Positions 7,148-8,361 of a DNA stretch of 8,361 bases are shown here, piece after piece (position 1 is the first letter of the stretch; each line of letters starts with the position of its first letter). The notes beneath the pieces are model-generated. The model saw nothing but the letters and a program-made list of their open reading frames with translations, did not search any database and was not told where the DNA came from. The stretch covers positions 1 through 8,361 of the forward strand of contig JAPOZE010000672.1 of the NCBI GenBank assembly GCA_026706225.1. Reading direction: 5' to 3'. The DNA comes from Acidobacteriota bacterium (GTDB lineage: Bacteria; Acidobacteriota; Terriglobia; Versatilivoradales; Versatilivoraceae). A program made the position numbers and the translations under genes.

Positions 7148-8361
7148 CTATCCGGTCAGTTCATCCTGCTTCTTTCTGAGCTCTAGGAGCTCCGAATCCA
7201 CCAGCCTCACGTTTTCATAAGTGATCATGCCGTCTTCCGGGATGTCCTCGAGCACTTCGGCGCCGTGGGTCAGGCCGATGGGAACCAGGCGCTCCTCCCG
7301 GACAATCTCCGCCCGTTCGACCATTCCGTAGGTGGCATAGCCTCCCTCTCCGTCCAGCACGGTTCCCGCCTTCAAGGGCTTCTTGGCTGCCGCCACCACG
7401 TCGGAAATCTGTCCGATCACCGAGGCCACCGGCTCCCGGTGGATCATCATGCGGGCGATCCCGATGGGGACTTCGTGCCCGATGAAGTGCTGGGGGCGGT
7501 AGATCATGGCGTGCTTGCTCCTGGCGCCGATGATCATGCCGGTGATCTCTCCGTAGGAGGCCATCGACTCCACGGGAAAGTCGTCCTGGCCTTCGACCAC
7601 AGCATAGAGGCCTCCGCGCAGGCTGCGCTCCACCGGGGTGTCGTCGGGATAGATGGAGCTGACGGCCTCCACCACCCCATCCTTCTCCAGAACGCCGCCC
7701 AGTTCCTTTCGGCAGAGCTTGTCGGGGATCTCCCGCAGATCCGCCGTGGGGAAGTGCATCCCGCGAATGTCGGGAACCAGGCCGGTGGCGTTGGAGAGGG
7801 CCGCCATCTCGATGGAGTGCTTGGTGCCGTCCAGGAAAGAACAGAACATGCTGGCGTTGTAGTCCTTGCCCTTGAAGCCGTACATCCTGGGGACGTCGTC
7901 GGGATTGGCCTTGCGGAAGGCCAGCTTGAATCGGGTGCCCTTGCCGGAGGCGATCAGCTTGAACCCCAGCGCCCGCGCCCAGTCGCAGAGCTCGGCGGCC
8001 AGGGCGGGCTCGTCTCCATAGGCCATGCTGTAGAGAACGCCGGCTCGATCGGCCATTCTTTTGAGCAGGGACCCCACCAGGATGTCGGCTTCCACCGTCA
8101 CCATGACCAGGTGCTTCTTCTGCCGGATGGCCCGATAGCCGTTGGCGGCGCCCACCTCGGGAATGCCGGTGGCTTCCACCACCACGTCCACCCCGCTACC
8201 GAGCAGTTCTTCGGCTCCGGCGGTCACGGCCGGGCGATCCCGATCCATGGCCTGGTCGATCTCGCCGGCCGTTTTGGCTGCCTGAACCTCCTCGCGAGGG
8301 ACGCCCCCGAGGCCCAGGGCCCGGACAGCCCGTTCCGGCTTGAGGTCGGCAATGGCCGCGA
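7148..8361 (-). CDS. Homoserine dehydrogenase-like NAD(P) oxidoreductase with SAF domain, 5' end off window
   Basis: A predicted oxidoreductase of the COG4091 type (annotated as predicted homoserine dehydrogenase with C-terminal SAF domain); the true substrate is not established. The reading frame stays open from the stop at 7148 to the right edge, 403 codons. The internal ATG at 8248 is not the start, because upstream residues (AAIADLKPERAVRAL) continue the Rossmann fold. The GxGxxG loop and roughly 35-45 residues lie outside. Seen: DVVVEATGIPEVGA, the strand and loop after the Rossmann core (about 8155-8190); GDEPALAAELCDWARALGF and SFLDGTKHSIEMAALSNATG, conserved-looking blocks of the middle domain; and a C-terminal SAF-like segment (about 7180-7385) starting at KPLKAGTVLDGEGGYATYG. 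The pentapeptide gene follows 226 bases downstream on the same strand but has its own promoter, so the two are probably separate units. Confidence 0.87.
   Translation of the reverse strand, partial: AAIADLKPERAVRALGLGGVPREEVQAAKTAGEIDQAMDRDRPAVTAGAEELLGSGVDVVVEATGIPEVGAANGYRAIRQKKHLVMVTVEADILVGSLLKRMADRAGVLYSMAYGDEPALAAELCDWARALGFKLIASGKGTRFKLAFRKANPDDVPRMYGFKGKDYNASMFCSFLDGTKHSIEMAALSNATGLVPDIRGMHFPTADLREIPDKLCRKELGGVLEKDGVVEAVSSIYPDDTPVERSLRGGLYAVVEGQDDFPVESMASYGEITGMIIGARSKHAMIYRPQHFIGHEVPIGIARMMIHREPVASVIGQISDVVAAAKKPLKAGTVLDGEGGYATYGMVERAEIVREERLVPIGLTHGAEVLEDIPEDGMITYENVRLVDSELLELRKKQDELTG

Overview
The window looks like a piece of a GC-rich, Gram-negative bacterial chromosome, most likely from Acidobacteriota. 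The best taxonomic hint is the C-terminal domain of the secreted pentapeptide protein (an LPEFVCNQTTRRY opening, then GYEGQCWIDL and an IDYKKTGVGKRSYYLP block). I associate this architecture with acidobacterial secreted hypothetical proteins. That assignment is from memory of the family, not from a search. No mobile element, CRISPR array, tRNA or rRNA is visible.

Layout. (1) 1-379, minus: N-terminal part of a classical short-chain dehydrogenase/reductase that runs off the left edge. (2) 638-4728, plus: a two-gene, translationally coupled operon. Its first gene encodes a calcineurin-like (SbcD/Mre11-type) nuclease of the YhaO family. The second encodes a large SMC/Rad50-like ATPase of the YhaN family, with two membrane segments in the middle of its coiled coil. 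A likely extended -10 promoter lies just upstream, and together with a good Shine-Dalgarno it moves the first start from 590 to 638. (3) 4897-6921, minus: a 674-residue exported protein with 53 uninterrupted pentapeptide repeats followed by the acidobacterial-type domain. It has a GTG start, its own sigma70-like promoter and a strongly folded leader RNA. (4) 7148-8361, minus: most of a homoserine-dehydrogenase-like oxidoreductase with a C-terminal SAF domain, whose N-terminus lies beyond the right edge.

How they fit together. The YhaO and YhaN homologues almost certainly form one nuclease/ATPase complex, probably held at the inner membrane. The operon is convergent with the pentapeptide gene. 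The flanking SDR and SAF-domain dehydrogenase are metabolic genes with no evident tie to it. No gap between genes exceeds 300 bases. The least conventional items are the pentapeptide fusion protein and the folded leader in front of it.
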